Source of the DNA: Actinomadura hallensis
Lineage (GTDB): Bacteria > Actinomycetota > Actinomycetes > Streptosporangiales > Streptosporangiaceae
Direction: 5' to 3'
NCBI RefSeq assembly: GCF_006716765.1
Contig: NZ_VFPO01000001.1
Location: 1,116,001-1,180,000, forward strand
Length of the DNA: 64,000 nt
A model generated the notes under the pieces. It did not search any database, was not told the origin of the DNA, and was given only the letters and a program-made list of their open reading frames with translations. Of the stretch, positions 35,699 through 46,300 are shown piece by piece. Position 1 is the stretch's first letter. The number at the start of each line of letters is the position of its first letter. The position numbers were made by a program, and so were the translations under genes.

Positions 35699-37015
35699 AT
35701 GTCCGATCAGGGGGAGCGCGGTGTGCGCTGGACCGACATGAGCGAGAGCGAGCCGCGGGACGAGTCCCGCGAGGACCCGCGGACCGGTGAGACGACCGGG
35801 CCGCAGGCGGCGTTCCCCGATTCCGAGGCGTTCCCCGAGGCCCCCGAGGGCTTCCCGTCCCCCGCCGGTGCGGAGTCCTCCGGGAGTGCCGCGGCGAGTG
35901 CGCATGACGTGTGGGGCAAGGTCGAGGAGCCGCGGCAGGCGTCCGCCGAGCCGCAGGCCGAGCACCCCGAAGACGTCCGGGTCGCGCCCGCCGAGAGGGC
36001 CGCGCCCGCCGAGAGGGCCGGGAGGCCCGAGGCCGGGGAGCCCGCCGGAGCGCGGGCGGAGGCGCCGCAGTGGGAGGGCGACCTGTTCGACGAGGAAGGT
36101 CCCTCCGGCGACGGCCCCGGGGACGAGCGGTACGTGCCGGCGGTCCCGACCGGGTCGGGCGCGCCCGCCAAGCCGGGCAAGCCCAGCAGCGGCAACTGGC
36201 AGATGCCGGAGTGGATGGCCGACGAGGCGTCCGCCGACGCCAAGCTCGGAGCCGGTGGGCGCGACATCCTGGACGAGGGCGGCGGCCGGTCGCGGCTGCT
36301 GCTGTTCGGCGGGGTTGGGCTGCTGGTGGTCGCGCTGATCGCGGCCGCCGTCGTGTTCCTGCTGAAGGGCGGCGACGACGCGGCGGAGGCGGACGGCAAC
36401 GCCGGCCGGACGGTCTCGGAGCGGTCCGAGGCGCCGCAGGCGGAGCTGCCGCCGGACAAGAAGCTCGCGACGTTCGCCGGCCGGCCGAGCCGGGTGAGCG
36501 GGCAGGTGGAGGACGCCCATTCGGGGCTGTCGTACCCGCGGATGGCGGCGCCCTGGCAGGTGCCGACCAAGCGGAACCGGCTGGGGACGCCGGGCTGGTC
36601 CGGGCAGCAGATCCTGGTGACGGAGAACCGGGGCGGGCAGCTCTGGTACGGGCAGCTGCTCACCGGCACGCTGCACCCGAGCATGCAGGCCGCCTACCAG
36701 GGGCCGGAGAGCGTGAAGAACGCCACGGCGGTGGTCGCGCAGAGCCACCAGGAGCAGTACTACGCGTTCCCGCACGAGAAGAAGCCGCTGGCGTCGCAGG
36801 CGCTGAACGTGGGCGGGCGTCCGGGCTGGCTGGTCGCGTCGTACCTGACGTACCAGCGCGAGGGGGTGCGGGCGACCGGCGAGATCGTCGCCACCGCCGT
36901 GATCGACACCGGCCGCGAGACGCCCGCCGTGGTGTTCGCGTCGATGCCGAACACCCACAAGCAGATGTGGCCGGACGTCAACACGTTCTTCTCCCGCCTG
37001 AAGATCGCGTCCTGA
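35699..37015 (+). CDS. Single-pass membrane protein with long acidic N-terminus
   Basis: The 438-residue protein starts at ATG 35699, about nine bases after TAACGT, so it may also be leaderless. Residues 1-200 are Pro/Glu/Ala-rich and likely disordered, including a repeated APAERA unit. One transmembrane helix (about 200-222, LLLFGGVGLLVVALIAAAVV) follows. The extracytoplasmic domain has SYPRMAAPWQVP, QQYYAFPHEKKPL and a C-terminal TFFSRL. The exterior domain looks conserved, but I recognise no enzyme motif and give no function. Confidence 0.8.
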   Translation: MSDQGERGVRWTDMSESEPRDESREDPRTGETTGPQAAFPDSEAFPEAPEGFPSPAGAESSGSAAASAHDVWGKVEEPRQASAEPQAEHPEDVRVAPAERAAPAERAGRPEAGEPAGARAEAPQWEGDLFDEEGPSGDGPGDERYVPAVPTGSGAPAKPGKPSSGNWQMPEWMADEASADAKLGAGGRDILDEGGGRSRLLLFGGVGLLVVALIAAAVVFLLKGGDDAAEADGNAGRTVSERSEAPQAELPPDKKLATFAGRPSRVSGQVEDAHSGLSYPRMAAPWQVPTKRNRLGTPGWSGQQILVTENRGGQLWYGQLLTGTLHPSMQAAYQGPESVKNATAVVAQSHQEQYYAFPHEKKPLASQALNVGGRPGWLVASYLTYQREGVRATGEIVATAVIDTGRETPAVVFASMPNTHKQMWPDVNTFFSRLKIAS

Positions 37016-37069
37016 CAAACCGAATGACGTTCTAATAGGCTGTGGCCACTTCTGAGAGAGGTGGGGACC

Positions 37070-39205
37070 ATGGCGATCGGACTGACCGAGGAGCACGAGG
37101 CGCTGGCGGCGTCCGTGCGCGGGTTCGCGGAACGGAACATCACGTCGCAGGTTGTCAGGGAGGGCGGCGAGGGCGTCCTGGCGGGGCTCGCCGCGCAGGG
37201 GCTGCCCGGCCTGCATCTGCCGGAGGACGCGGGCGGCCAGGGTTTCGGGATCCTTGAGCAGGCGGTGGCGCTGGAGGAGCTCGGCCGCGCCCTCGTGCCG
37301 GGGCCGTACACGCCGACCGTTCTCGCGTCGGCGGTGCTGCACGCGTCCGGTGCGTCGAAGCTGCCGGCGGGCCTGGCGGACGGTTCCCGCACGGCGGCGG
37401 TGGGGCTGTCCGGCAGCCTCGAACTGGACGGCTCCACCGTCTCCGGGACGGTGGAACCGGTGCTCGGCGCTCCGCTGGCCGACGTGTTCGTGCTCCCGGC
37501 GGGCGAGCGTTGGGTCGTCCTTGAGCGGGACGAGGTAACGGTCGGTTCGCTCGAGTCCCTGGACGTGACCCGTCCAGTGGGTTCCGTCACGGTCGACGGG
37601 GTCGCCGTCCCGGACGAGCGGATCTTGGACGCCGACGTGCGGGCCCTCGCCGTCGTCCTCCTGGGCGCCGAGGCATGCGGTGTCGCGGGACGCGCTCTGG
37701 ACGACGCCGTCGCCTACGCCAAGCTGCGCGAGCAGTTCGGCCGCCCCATCGGGCAGTTCCAGGCCGTCAAGCACAAGTGCGCCCGCATGCTCATCGACGT
37801 CGAGCGCGCCAGGGCCGCCGTCTGGGACGCGGCGCGCGCGCTCGACGAGCCGGAGGAGCAGCGCGCCTACGCCCTCGGCGTCGCCGCGGCACTGGCCGCG
37901 GACGCGGCCGTCACCTGCGCCGAGGGCAACATCCAGGTGCACGGCGGCATCGGCTACACCTACGAGCACGACGCCCACCTGATCTACCGCAGGGCCCTGA
38001 CGCTGCGCGCGCTCCTCGGCCGGGCGAGCGCGCACCGCGCGGAGGTCGCGGCCCTGGCCGTCGCGGGCGTCCGCCGCCCCATGAGCATCGACCTGCCCGA
38101 GGAGGCCGAGCCGCTGCGGGAGGAGATCCGCGCCCGCGTGGCCGAGCTCGCCGCGATGGAGCCCCTCGAGCAGCGCGCCGCGATGGCGGAGGGCGGCTGG
38201 GTCACCCCGCACCTGCCGAAGCCGTGGGGGCGGGACGCCGGGCCGATGGAGCAGATCGTCATCCAGCAGGAGCTGAAGGCGGCGAAGGTGCGCCCGGTGC
38301 CGCTGATGATCGCCGCGTGGGTCGTCCCGTCGCTGGTCCAGTACGGCACGCGCGAGCAGCAGGAGCGGTTCCTGCCGCCGACGCTGCGCGGTGAGATCAT
38401 CTGGTGCCAGCTGTTCTCCGAGCCGGGCGCGGGCTCGGACCTGGCGGGGCTGCGGACCCGCGCCGAGCGCGTCGAGGGCGGCTGGAAGATCACCGGCCAG
38501 AAGATCTGGACGTCGCTGGCCCGCGACGCGCAGTGGGGCATCTGCATCGCCCGCACCGACCCCGACAGGCCGAAGCACGACGGCATCACGTACTTCCTCG
38601 TGGACATGACGTCGCCGGGCATCGACGTCCGGCCGCTGCGCGAGTGCACCGGCGACGCCGTCTTCAACGAGGTGTTCCTGGACGGCGTGTTCGTGCCCGA
38701 CGACCTCGTGGTCGGGCCCGTCAACGCCGGGTGGCGCGTCGCCCGCACCACGCTGGCGAACGAGCGCGTCGGCCTGACCAGCACCTTCCAGCTCGGCGGC
38801 GACCTGCCGAAGCTGCTGGAGCTCGCGGCCGCCCTCGGCCTCGCCGACGACCCGGTGGTCCGCGACGGGATCGGCCGCCTCGCCTGCGACGAGCACTCCT
38901 TCAACCTCCTCGGGCTGCGCGCCACGCTGAAGCAGCTGTCGGGCACCGACCCGGGCGCGACCGCGAACGTCCGCAAGCTGGTGGCGATGGAGCACGGCCA
39001 GCAGGTGACCGAGTTCGGGTTCACGCTCCTCGGCGAGGAGGGCGCCCTGACCGGCGGCCGGAAGGACGAGCTGCGGCGCCGCTGGACCCGCTACCTGCTG
39101 GCGTCCCGCGCCATGAGCATCGGCGGCGGGACGACCGAGGTGAACCTCAACGTGATCGGCGAGCGGATCCTCGGCCTGCCCCGCGACCCGGAGCCGGGGC
39201 GGTAG
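37070..39205 (+). CDS. Two-domain acyl-CoA dehydrogenase, FadE34-like
   Basis: The 711-residue protein contains two acyl-CoA dehydrogenase domains in tandem, about 1-340 and 345-711. This is the length and layout of mycobacterial FadE34, which oxidises steroid side-chain CoA thioesters as a fused alpha-beta unit. The N-terminal half has YAKLREQFGRPIGQFQAVKH and VHGGIGYTYEHDAHL. The C-terminal half has LFSEPGAGSDLAG and GGGTTEVNLNVIGERILGLP. FAD-dependent alpha,beta-dehydrogenation is expected. ATG 37070 has a GAGGTGGGG RBS. A GTTCTA half-site about 40 bases upstream resembles half a KstR operator. Confidence 0.9.
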   Translation: MAIGLTEEHEALAASVRGFAERNITSQVVREGGEGVLAGLAAQGLPGLHLPEDAGGQGFGILEQAVALEELGRALVPGPYTPTVLASAVLHASGASKLPAGLADGSRTAAVGLSGSLELDGSTVSGTVEPVLGAPLADVFVLPAGERWVVLERDEVTVGSLESLDVTRPVGSVTVDGVAVPDERILDADVRALAVVLLGAEACGVAGRALDDAVAYAKLREQFGRPIGQFQAVKHKCARMLIDVERARAAVWDAARALDEPEEQRAYALGVAAALAADAAVTCAEGNIQVHGGIGYTYEHDAHLIYRRALTLRALLGRASAHRAEVAALAVAGVRRPMSIDLPEEAEPLREEIRARVAELAAMEPLEQRAAMAEGGWVTPHLPKPWGRDAGPMEQIVIQQELKAAKVRPVPLMIAAWVVPSLVQYGTREQQERFLPPTLRGEIIWCQLFSEPGAGSDLAGLRTRAERVEGGWKITGQKIWTSLARDAQWGICIARTDPDRPKHDGITYFLVDMTSPGIDVRPLRECTGDAVFNEVFLDGVFVPDDLVVGPVNAGWRVARTTLANERVGLTSTFQLGGDLPKLLELAAALGLADDPVVRDGIGRLACDEHSFNLLGLRATLKQLSGTDPGATANVRKLVAMEHGQQVTEFGFTLLGEEGALTGGRKDELRRRWTRYLLASRAMSIGGGTTEVNLNVIGERILGLPRDPEPGR

Positions 39206-39212
39206 CCGGGGC

Positions 39213-40949
39213 GTGAAGGGGCGGGCGCGGCACCTGGTGGCCGCGGTGACCGGGCTGGGGCTCGGGCTCGCGGCGCTGGGGCCGGGGCTCGCACCCGGGT
39301 TCGTGCTGTCCTACGACATGGTGTTCGTGCCGGACCCGGCGTTCACCGCGCTGACGTTCGGCACGACGGGGATCGTGCCGCGGCACGTGCCGAGCGACGC
39401 GTTCGTCACCGCGCTCGCCTCCGTCGTCCCGGCGGACGCCGTCCAGAAGCTCCTCCTGCTGGCGATCTTCGTGATGGCCTGCACGTCGGCGGCGTCGCTG
39501 GTGCCGACCGCCCGGCTGCTGCCGCGCCTGGCCGCCGGGGTCTGCTACGCCTGGAACCCGTTCGTGGCGGAGCGGCTCCTGCTGGGCCAGTGGGCGCTGC
39601 TCCTCGGCTACGCCGCCCTTCCCTGGGTGGTCGCGGCCGCGGCCGGGCTGGACGGGAGGGGCGGCGGGAGACGGCTCGTCCGCGCCCTGCTGCCCGCCGC
39701 GATCGGGGGGTTCGCCGCGCTGGCCGTGTCGGCGCTGACGGCGCTGGCCGTGGCCGTCGTGTCCGCGGGCTCCGGCGACCGCGCGGGCGTGCGGGCGCGG
39801 GCGCGGGCGGCGGCGCGGGTGGCGGCCGCCGCGGGCGTGCTGAGCCTTCCGTGGCTGGTGCCGGGGCTGCTCCGCCCGGCGGGGGTGCCGGGCGACGAGA
39901 CCGCGGTCGGGCTGTTCGCGGCGAGGGCCGACACGCCGTTCGGGACGCTCGGGAGCCTGCTCCTGCTCGGCGGCGTGTGGAACGGCGAGACGGTGCCGGA
40001 CGGCTACGGCGCGCCGCTGACCGCGTCCCTCTGGCTGGCCGTCGTGCTCGCCGCGCTCGCCGGCTACGGGAAGTGGTGCCGGGGAGAGGTGCGGTGGCGG
40101 CGCGGCCTGGCCGCGGCCGCGGCGGCGGGGTTCGCGGTGGCGGCGCTGGGGGCGGTGGCCGCGCCGGTCCTGGAGGGGATGATCCGGCTCTGGGCGGGGT
40201 TCGCGGTGCTGCGGGACGGCCAGCAGTACGTGGCGCCGCTCGCCGTCCTGGTCGCGGTGGGGCTCGGCTCGGCGGCCGACCGGGCGGCGGAGGCGCGGCT
40301 GCCGGGCGTGCCCGTGGCCGCCGTGGCGGCGCCGGTGATCCTGCTGCCGACGCTGGCGTGGGGCGCGGCGGGCGACCTGCGGTCCGTCCGGTATCCGGAC
40401 GACTGGGCGCGGGCGCGCCGGATCGTCCACGGGGACCCGGCCGGGGGAGACGTGCTGGTGCTGCCGTGGGAGGCGCACCGCAGCTACCCGTGGAACCGCG
40501 GGCGGCGCGTCCTCGAACCGCTGCCCCGCTATCTGCACGGCCGCCGCGTCGTCGTGAACGACGCCGTCACCGTCGGGGACGTCACCGTCCCGCCGGAGGA
40601 CCCGAGGGCCGTCCGGCTGGCGGCGGCCGCGCGGACCGGCTCGCCGTCCGTCGCCACGCTGCGGGAGGAGGGGATCCGGTACGTCGTGGTGGACGCCGAG
40701 ATCGGCTCGCAGCGCCCGTCCGGTCCGGCCGTCGAGGTGATGCGCGGCCGGGATCTGGCCGTCTACCGGATCGACGGGGCCTCGCGGCCCGCGGGGGACG
40801 GGGTCCCGGCGGCGCCGGTCATCGCGGCGTGGGCCGTGGTGAGTCTTGCGGTTTTCTGGTCATTTACGGTCCCAGGTACTAATCTGAGCATCCCGTTACT
40901 CGGGAGTATCAAACCCCGCAGATCACCGCACCGACGAAGGACCCCCTGA
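39213..40949 (+). CDS. Multi-pass membrane protein, GT-C-like (Rv0226c-type)
   Basis: The 578-residue protein starts at GTG 39213. It has about 11-12 hydrophobic helices, an early extracytoplasmic loop (LSYDMVFVPDPAFTALTFG) with an acidic pair after the first helix, as in GT-C polyprenyl-sugar transferases, and a soluble C-terminal part. Its size and position beside AftD, a GT4 enzyme, a methyltransferase and a DUF3068 protein match mycobacterial Rv0226c. A transferase role in envelope polysaccharide assembly is an inference. Its stop overlaps the next start (ATGA). Confidence 0.82.
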   Translation: MKGRARHLVAAVTGLGLGLAALGPGLAPGFVLSYDMVFVPDPAFTALTFGTTGIVPRHVPSDAFVTALASVVPADAVQKLLLLAIFVMACTSAASLVPTARLLPRLAAGVCYAWNPFVAERLLLGQWALLLGYAALPWVVAAAAGLDGRGGGRRLVRALLPAAIGGFAALAVSALTALAVAVVSAGSGDRAGVRARARAAARVAAAAGVLSLPWLVPGLLRPAGVPGDETAVGLFAARADTPFGTLGSLLLLGGVWNGETVPDGYGAPLTASLWLAVVLAALAGYGKWCRGEVRWRRGLAAAAAAGFAVAALGAVAAPVLEGMIRLWAGFAVLRDGQQYVAPLAVLVAVGLGSAADRAAEARLPGVPVAAVAAPVILLPTLAWGAAGDLRSVRYPDDWARARRIVHGDPAGGDVLVLPWEAHRSYPWNRGRRVLEPLPRYLHGRRVVVNDAVTVGDVTVPPEDPRAVRLAAAARTGSPSVATLREEGIRYVVVDAEIGSQRPSGPAVEVMRGRDLAVYRIDGASRPAGDGVPAAPVIAAWAVVSLAVFWSFTVPGTNLSIPLLGSIKPRRSPHRRRTP

Positions 40950-41080
40950 TGCGCATCGCCATCGCCGCACTCGTCGGCGTCATCCTCGCCGCCGGAGCGT
41001 CGCTCGGCACGGTCCAGCTCGTGGAGTCCTCCCAGAAGGACCCTGTCATCAAGCCGCTGTACCAGTACGGCGACCGCTGA
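40949..41080 (+). CDS. DUF2613-type small secreted or membrane peptide
   Basis: The 43-residue gene overlaps the previous stop (ATGA). The protein is MRIAIAALVGVILAAGASLG, then TVQLVESSQKDP and a short Tyr-rich end: one hydrophobic helix plus a short polar tail. Tiny proteins of this form (Rv0236A, DUF2613) lie next to aftD in mycobacteria. The function is unknown; translational coupling suggests a partner of the membrane protein upstream or of AftD. Confidence 0.8.
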   Translation: MRIAIAALVGVILAAGASLGTVQLVESSQKDPVIKPLYQYGDR

Positions 41081-41115
41081 CGCGCAGGCCCCCCGATGCT
41101 GACGCGTAGGTCCTG

Positions 41116-41979
41116 ATGAGGACCCGGCGAGACGGCCCCGTCCTCCTGGAGATCGTCGTCCCGGCCTACAACGAGGCGGACCGGCTCCCCGAGGGCCTGG
41201 GCCAGCTGTGCGACAAGCTCGCCGGACTGCCGGTGCGCGCCGAGGTCATCGTCGTCGACAACGCCAGCACCGACGGCACCGCCGACATCGTCCGGGCCTG
41301 GGAGGGACCCGTGCCGGTGCGGCTGGTGAGCTGCGAGCGTCGCGGGAAGGGGGCCGCGGTCCGCGCGGGCCTGCTGGAGACGAGCGCCCCCTACGTGGGG
41401 TTCATGGACGCCGACATGGCGACAGACCTCGCAGCGTTGGACGAAGCCATCGTCCTGCTGCGCGAGGGCCGCCCGGTCGTGGTGGGGTCAAGGCGCCACG
41501 GTCGGTCGGTCGTCGAGGCCTACTCGCTGCCCCTCAGGCGGCTCGGCGCCATCACCTTCAACTGGATCGTCCGCGACCTCGTGGGCGGCATCGCCGACAC
41601 CCAGTGCGGGTTCAAGTTCTTCGACGGGCCGCTGGCCCGCGAGGCGGCGGCCGACCTGCGGACGGCGGGCTTCGCGTTCGACGTCGAGCTCCTCGCCCAC
41701 TGCGTGCGGCGGGGAGCGTCGGTGACGGCCATCCCGGTGGTGTGGCGGGACCGTCCCGGCTCGACGTTCTCGGTGCGGCGGCACTCGGTGCAGTGCATGC
41801 TCGACCTCGTCCGCATCCGCGCGCGCGCCGGTTTCCGGTTGCCCGCCGTGCCTGCGGCTCCGGTCACCCCGGTCGTCCGGGCGATGCACTCCGAAGCGGA
41901 GCCCTGGCCGGTGTCCAAAGCGGTGCCCATCACCCTGGAGAAAGGGCTGCCGTCCACGTCCACCGCCCAGTCGGGATGA
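41116..41979 (+). CDS. Family 2 glycosyltransferase, polyprenyl-phosphate-sugar synthase type
   Basis: The 287-residue protein opens with EIVVPAYNEADRLPEGL and has VIVVDNASTDGTADIV and FMDADMATD, the nucleotide-sugar and metal-binding DxD-like motif. DTQCGFKFF is the signature of dolichyl-phosphate glucose/mannose synthase-like enzymes. It probably transfers a sugar from a nucleotide donor to a polyprenyl phosphate, feeding the GT-C enzymes nearby. No membrane helix is evident. It starts at ATG 41116, and its stop overlaps the next start (ATGA). Confidence 0.9.
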   Translation: MRTRRDGPVLLEIVVPAYNEADRLPEGLGQLCDKLAGLPVRAEVIVVDNASTDGTADIVRAWEGPVPVRLVSCERRGKGAAVRAGLLETSAPYVGFMDADMATDLAALDEAIVLLREGRPVVVGSRRHGRSVVEAYSLPLRRLGAITFNWIVRDLVGGIADTQCGFKFFDGPLAREAAADLRTAGFAFDVELLAHCVRRGASVTAIPVVWRDRPGSTFSVRRHSVQCMLDLVRIRARAGFRLPAVPAAPVTPVVRAMHSEAEPWPVSKAVPITLEKGLPSTSTAQSG

Positions 41980-43304
41980 ACGAGACCTTCCCCGACCGAA
42001 GCGCAACCCCCGCGGACCCTGACGCGACCTCAGGAATCGGCTCCTCCGACCCCGGCGCGGCCTCCGCGCACCTCCGGCTGGCCATCGTCAACTGGAGGGA
42101 CCCCTGGCATCCCGCCGCCGGCGGAGCCGAGCGCTACGCGTGGGAGCTCGCGCGCAGGTTCGCCGCTCAGGGCGACCGCGTCCACTACGTGACGTGCAGG
42201 GCGCCCGGGCAGAAGCGCCGGGAAAGGGTCGAGGACGTGGAGTTCGTGCGCCTCGGCGGCCGCTTCACCGTCTACCCCTTGGTCCTGCTGTGGATGCTGG
42301 CCCGCCGCCTGGGCCGGCCGTCGCGGAGCCGGGCCCGCTCGTTCGACGCGGTCATCGACTGCCAGAACGGCATCCCGTTCTTCACCCCCTGGGTGTTGCC
42401 CCGCCGCGTGCCGGTGTACTGCGTCATCCACCATGTCCACGACGCCCAGTTCGGCTTGTACTTCCCACGGTGGCTGGCCTGGCTCGGCCGCGTGCTGGAA
42501 GGCCCGGTGAGCCGGTGGACGTACCGCCGGCACGCGTTCGTCGTGGTCTCGCAGTCCACGCTGCGCGCCGTGAGGGAACGGCTGAAGTGGACGGGCCCGG
42601 CCCACGTCGTCCCCAACGGGACGACGGTCGCCGAGCCCGGCGTGGCCCCCGGCCCCGCCGGTGACCCGGACCTGGTCTGCGTGACCCGGCTCGTCCCGCA
42701 CAAGCGCCTCGACCTGCTCCTCGACCTCGCGCAGCGGCTCGCGGAGCGGCGCCCTGGACTGCGGCTGCACATCGTCGGCGACGGGCCGGACGCGCCCGCG
42801 CTGGCCGCCGCCGTCGCCGAACGCGGCCTCGGCGGCGTCGTCGTCGCCCACGGCTACGTGCCCGAGGAGACCAAGGCCGCGCTGGTCGCCCGCGCCGACC
42901 TGCACCTCAGCACGTCGCAGGGCGAGGGCTGGGGGCTCAGCGTGATCGAGGCCGCCGCGCTCGGCGTCCCGACCGTCGCCCACAATGTGGACGGGCTGCG
43001 CGACGCCGTCCGCGACACGGTCACCGGGTGGCTCGTCCACCCCGGCGAGGACCAGGCCGACGTCGTCGAGCGGGCCCTCAAGGAACTCGACGACCCCGCG
43101 CGCCGCGCGGAGATCGCCGCCGCCTGCCGGGACTGGGCCGGCCGGTTCGACTGGGCGCGCACGGCCGGGCGCATGCGCGACCTCGTCCTCGCGGGCGGGA
43201 CCGCCGGGGGCGGTGCCGCCCCGCCGTCCCCGCCGCCGCGTCCCGCCGGCGCGGGCGACCGCCCGCGCGCGGACCGGCGGTACGGTGACGGGCACCCGGG
43301 TTGA
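41976..43304 (+). CDS. Family 4 glycosyltransferase (Rv0225-type)
   Basis: The 442-residue GT-B enzyme starts at ATG 41976. After a 35-residue variable lead it has LRLAIVNWRDPWHPAAGGAE (acceptor-domain opening), VVPNGTTV, CVTRLVPHKRLDLLLDL and STSQGEGWGLSVIEAAALG, with the EGWGLSVIE retaining-GT motif for the nucleotide sugar. The end is Pro-rich. In the conserved envelope locus this position is held by Rv0225. The sugar and acceptor are unknown. Confidence 0.9.
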   Translation: MNETFPDRSATPADPDATSGIGSSDPGAASAHLRLAIVNWRDPWHPAAGGAERYAWELARRFAAQGDRVHYVTCRAPGQKRRERVEDVEFVRLGGRFTVYPLVLLWMLARRLGRPSRSRARSFDAVIDCQNGIPFFTPWVLPRRVPVYCVIHHVHDAQFGLYFPRWLAWLGRVLEGPVSRWTYRRHAFVVVSQSTLRAVRERLKWTGPAHVVPNGTTVAEPGVAPGPAGDPDLVCVTRLVPHKRLDLLLDLAQRLAERRPGLRLHIVGDGPDAPALAAAVAERGLGGVVVAHGYVPEETKAALVARADLHLSTSQGEGWGLSVIEAAALGVPTVAHNVDGLRDAVRDTVTGWLVHPGEDQADVVERALKELDDPARRAEIAAACRDWAGRFDWARTAGRMRDLVLAGGTAGGGAAPPSPPPRPAGAGDRPRADRRYGDGHPG

Positions 43305-43338
43305 CGATCCGGCGGGCAGAAAGGGACGAAGCGCGAGC

Positions 43339-46300
43339 ATGGCCGTGGGAGAGGCGGACCCGCCTCGCACCGGCGCGCCCCGCCCCCTTCCCGGCGGGGG
43401 GACGCCGGACGGCGCGGACCTCGGCGAGCGGCTGCGGGAGCGGCTGCGCGTCCTGGCGTGCTGCCTGACGCTCACCGCGCTGGCGTTCGCCACCCGCCCC
43501 GGCGAGATCCTCGCCGACACCAAGATCGACATGGCGGTGAACCCGCTCGGGTTCCTCGGGCGCGCCCTGCACCTGTGGGACCCGGAGCAGTTCGGCCAGC
43601 TGCAGAACCAGGCCGTCGGCTACCTGTTCCCCATGGGCCCGTTCTTCGCGCTCGGCGACGTCGCCGGGATGCCCGCGTGGATCACCCAGCGGCTCTGGAC
43701 GTCGCTGCTGCTGTGCGTGGCGTTCGTCGGCATGTGGCGGCTGGCAGGACGGCTCGGCATCGGCGGGCCGTCCGCGCGCATGTTCGCCGCGATGGCCTAC
43801 GCGCTCGCGCCGAACGGGCTGGCGACGCTCGGGCAGATCTCGTCGGAGTACATGCCGGTCGCGATGCTGCCGTGGATCGTCCTGCCGCTGGCGGCCGCGG
43901 CGTCCGGCGAGACCGGGCGGGTGCGGGCGGCGGCCCGGTCGGGGCTGGCGATCGCCTGCTGCGGCGGCATCAACGCGACCGCGACCGTCGCCGTCCTCGT
44001 CGTCCCGTTCCTGTACGTCCTGACGCGGCCGCGCGGGTCGTTCCGGATGCGGCTGCTCGCCTGGTGGTCGGCCGCCTCCGCCGCGGCGACGGCCTGGTGG
44101 CTGGTCCCGCTGCTGCTCACCGGGACGTACGGGTTCTCGTGGCTCACCTACACCGAGAAGGCGGAGACGACCACCGGGCCCACCGGCGTGATCAACGTGC
44201 TGCGCGGCGCGGAGCGCTGGGTCAACTACCTGTTCGTGGACGGGCAGGTGTGGTGGCCGGTCGGGCACGCGCTGTCGGTCTCCCCGCTGCCGATCCTGTT
44301 CACCGGCGCGGTCGCGGCGCTCGGGCTCGCGGGGCTGCTCGGGCGGCTGCTGCCGGAACGGACGTTCCTGGTCGTCACGCTGCTCGCCGGCGTGGCGATC
44401 ATGTCCGCCGGGCACCTCGGCGACCTTCCCGGCCCGTTCGCCGCGCAGGTGCGCGACCTGCTGGACGGGCCGCTCGCGCCGCTGCGCAACCTGCACAAGT
44501 TCGACGCGGTGGTCCGGTTGCCGCTCGCGCTCGGGCTGGCGCACCTGCTGGCGGTGGCGACCGTGCGGCATCGGGAGGGCCGGGCCCGCGACGGCCGGGT
44601 CCGCAGCCTCGGCGGCGCGGCCCCCGCGGGCGCCCGGGTCCTGAGGGCCCTGGTCAGCCTGCCGGTCGCGGCGGCCGTCGCGCTCGGCGGCGTCGGCGTC
44701 ACGGCCGTCTCGCACGGGCTGAGCGGGCCGGGCGAGTTCCAGGACGTCCCCAAGTACTGGCGGGACGCGGCGTCCTGGCTCAACGCGCGGGCCGGGCAGC
44801 AGGGCGTGCTCGCCGTTCCCGGGGCGCCGTTCGGCGAGTACCTGTGGGGACGCCCGATGGACGACATCGTCCAGCCGCTGCTGACCGCGCGGTGGGGCGT
44901 CCGGCAGCTCGTCCCGGCGGGCTCGCCCGGGTACACGCGGGCGCTCGACGCGATCGACCTCCAGGTTCGGTCGGGGCGGGGGTCGGCGGGCCTGAGCGCG
45001 TTCCTCGGCCGGATGGGCATCCGGTACGTGCTGGTCCGCAACGACCTGCGGCGCGAGACGCTGCGCGGCGGCTGGCCCGCCCGCGTCCACCAGACGCTGG
45101 AGGACTCGCCGGGCCTGCGCCGGGTCGCCGCGTTCGGCGGTCCGGTGGGCTTCGACACCGGCGACGCCGTGTCCGCCGCCGACCAGGCGTTCCCGGCCCT
45201 GGAGGTCTACGAGGTCGAGGGCGCCGCGGCCGTGGCGAACCTCGCCGAGGCGTCCAGTCCCGTCCGCGTGTACGGGGGGCCGGAGTCGCTGCTGGCGATG
45301 GCCGACGACGGCGCGCTCCCCGAGGGGCCCGTCCTGCTGAACGACGACGCCCCCGGCCTGGAGGGGCGCCCGGTGGTGACCGACTCGCCCCGGCTGATCC
45401 GCCGCCACTTCGGCGAGCTGCACCTGACGTCCCCGACGATGACGGCCGCGCACCGCCGCGAGGCCACCGACGTCCTCGACGACGGCTGGAAGAAGTACGC
45501 CACCCACGTGACCTACGGCGGCGGCGTCCGCGACATCACCGCCTCCAGCTCCGCGTCGGACGAGGACGGCGTCCCGCAAACCCAGAAGCCGGACGCGATG
45601 CCGTACGCCGCGTTCGACGGCAACCAGTTCACCGCCTGGGAGACCGGCGGCTGGGACGGCCCCGTCGGGCAGTGGCTGCGCGTCGACTTCGACGAGCCGA
45701 AGGAGGTGCCGAGCCTGATGGCGGCGTTCGTCCAGAACGCCGCGCTCGGCCCTCCCGTCACGCGCGTCCAGGTCGAGACCGAGGGCGGGACGGTGGCGCA
45801 GGACGTGGAGCGGACCGCGCTTCCGCAGCCGCTGCGCGCCCCCGAGGGCCCCACCCGCTGGCTGCGGCTGCGCATCACCCGCCTCGCCTCCGAACCGGCC
45901 GTTCCGGCCTTCGCGCGGGCGGGCGTGGCGGAGCTGTCCATCGGCGGGGTGAACCCGACCCGCACGTTCACGCTGCCCGCGCCCTCCGGGATCGACGGCC
46001 CGGCCACGTATGTGATGGACCGCAGGCCCGGCGCCAGGGACGAGTGCATGGAGGGCGCGCAGCGCCGGGTGTGCTCGCCGTCGCTCGGCTCCGGGGACGA
46101 GGAGGGCGCCGGCTTCGACCGGACGTTCACGTCCGCGGCGGCCGGCAGGGTCCCCGTCACGGGCACGGCCGTCCTCACCGACCCCGCGCTGATCGAGCGG
46201 TACACGGCGGTCGCCGGTCAGCCCGCCGTCAGCGCGACCTCGACGATCTCGCGGCACCCGTCCGCCCAGCCGAGGTCCGGCTTCGACGGCGACCCCGCCA

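Noticed and set aside
37021-37069. KstR operator before the FadE34-like gene
   Set aside because: Only a GTTCTA half-site is present; the AAC half is missing, so it is mentioned but not called.
34748-38995. 1,415-residue open frame on the minus strand
   Set aside because: It is antisense to the EI24, membrane protein and acyl-CoA dehydrogenase genes. High-GC DNA leaves the opposite strand open, and the translation is Arg/Gly/Ala-rich without domains.
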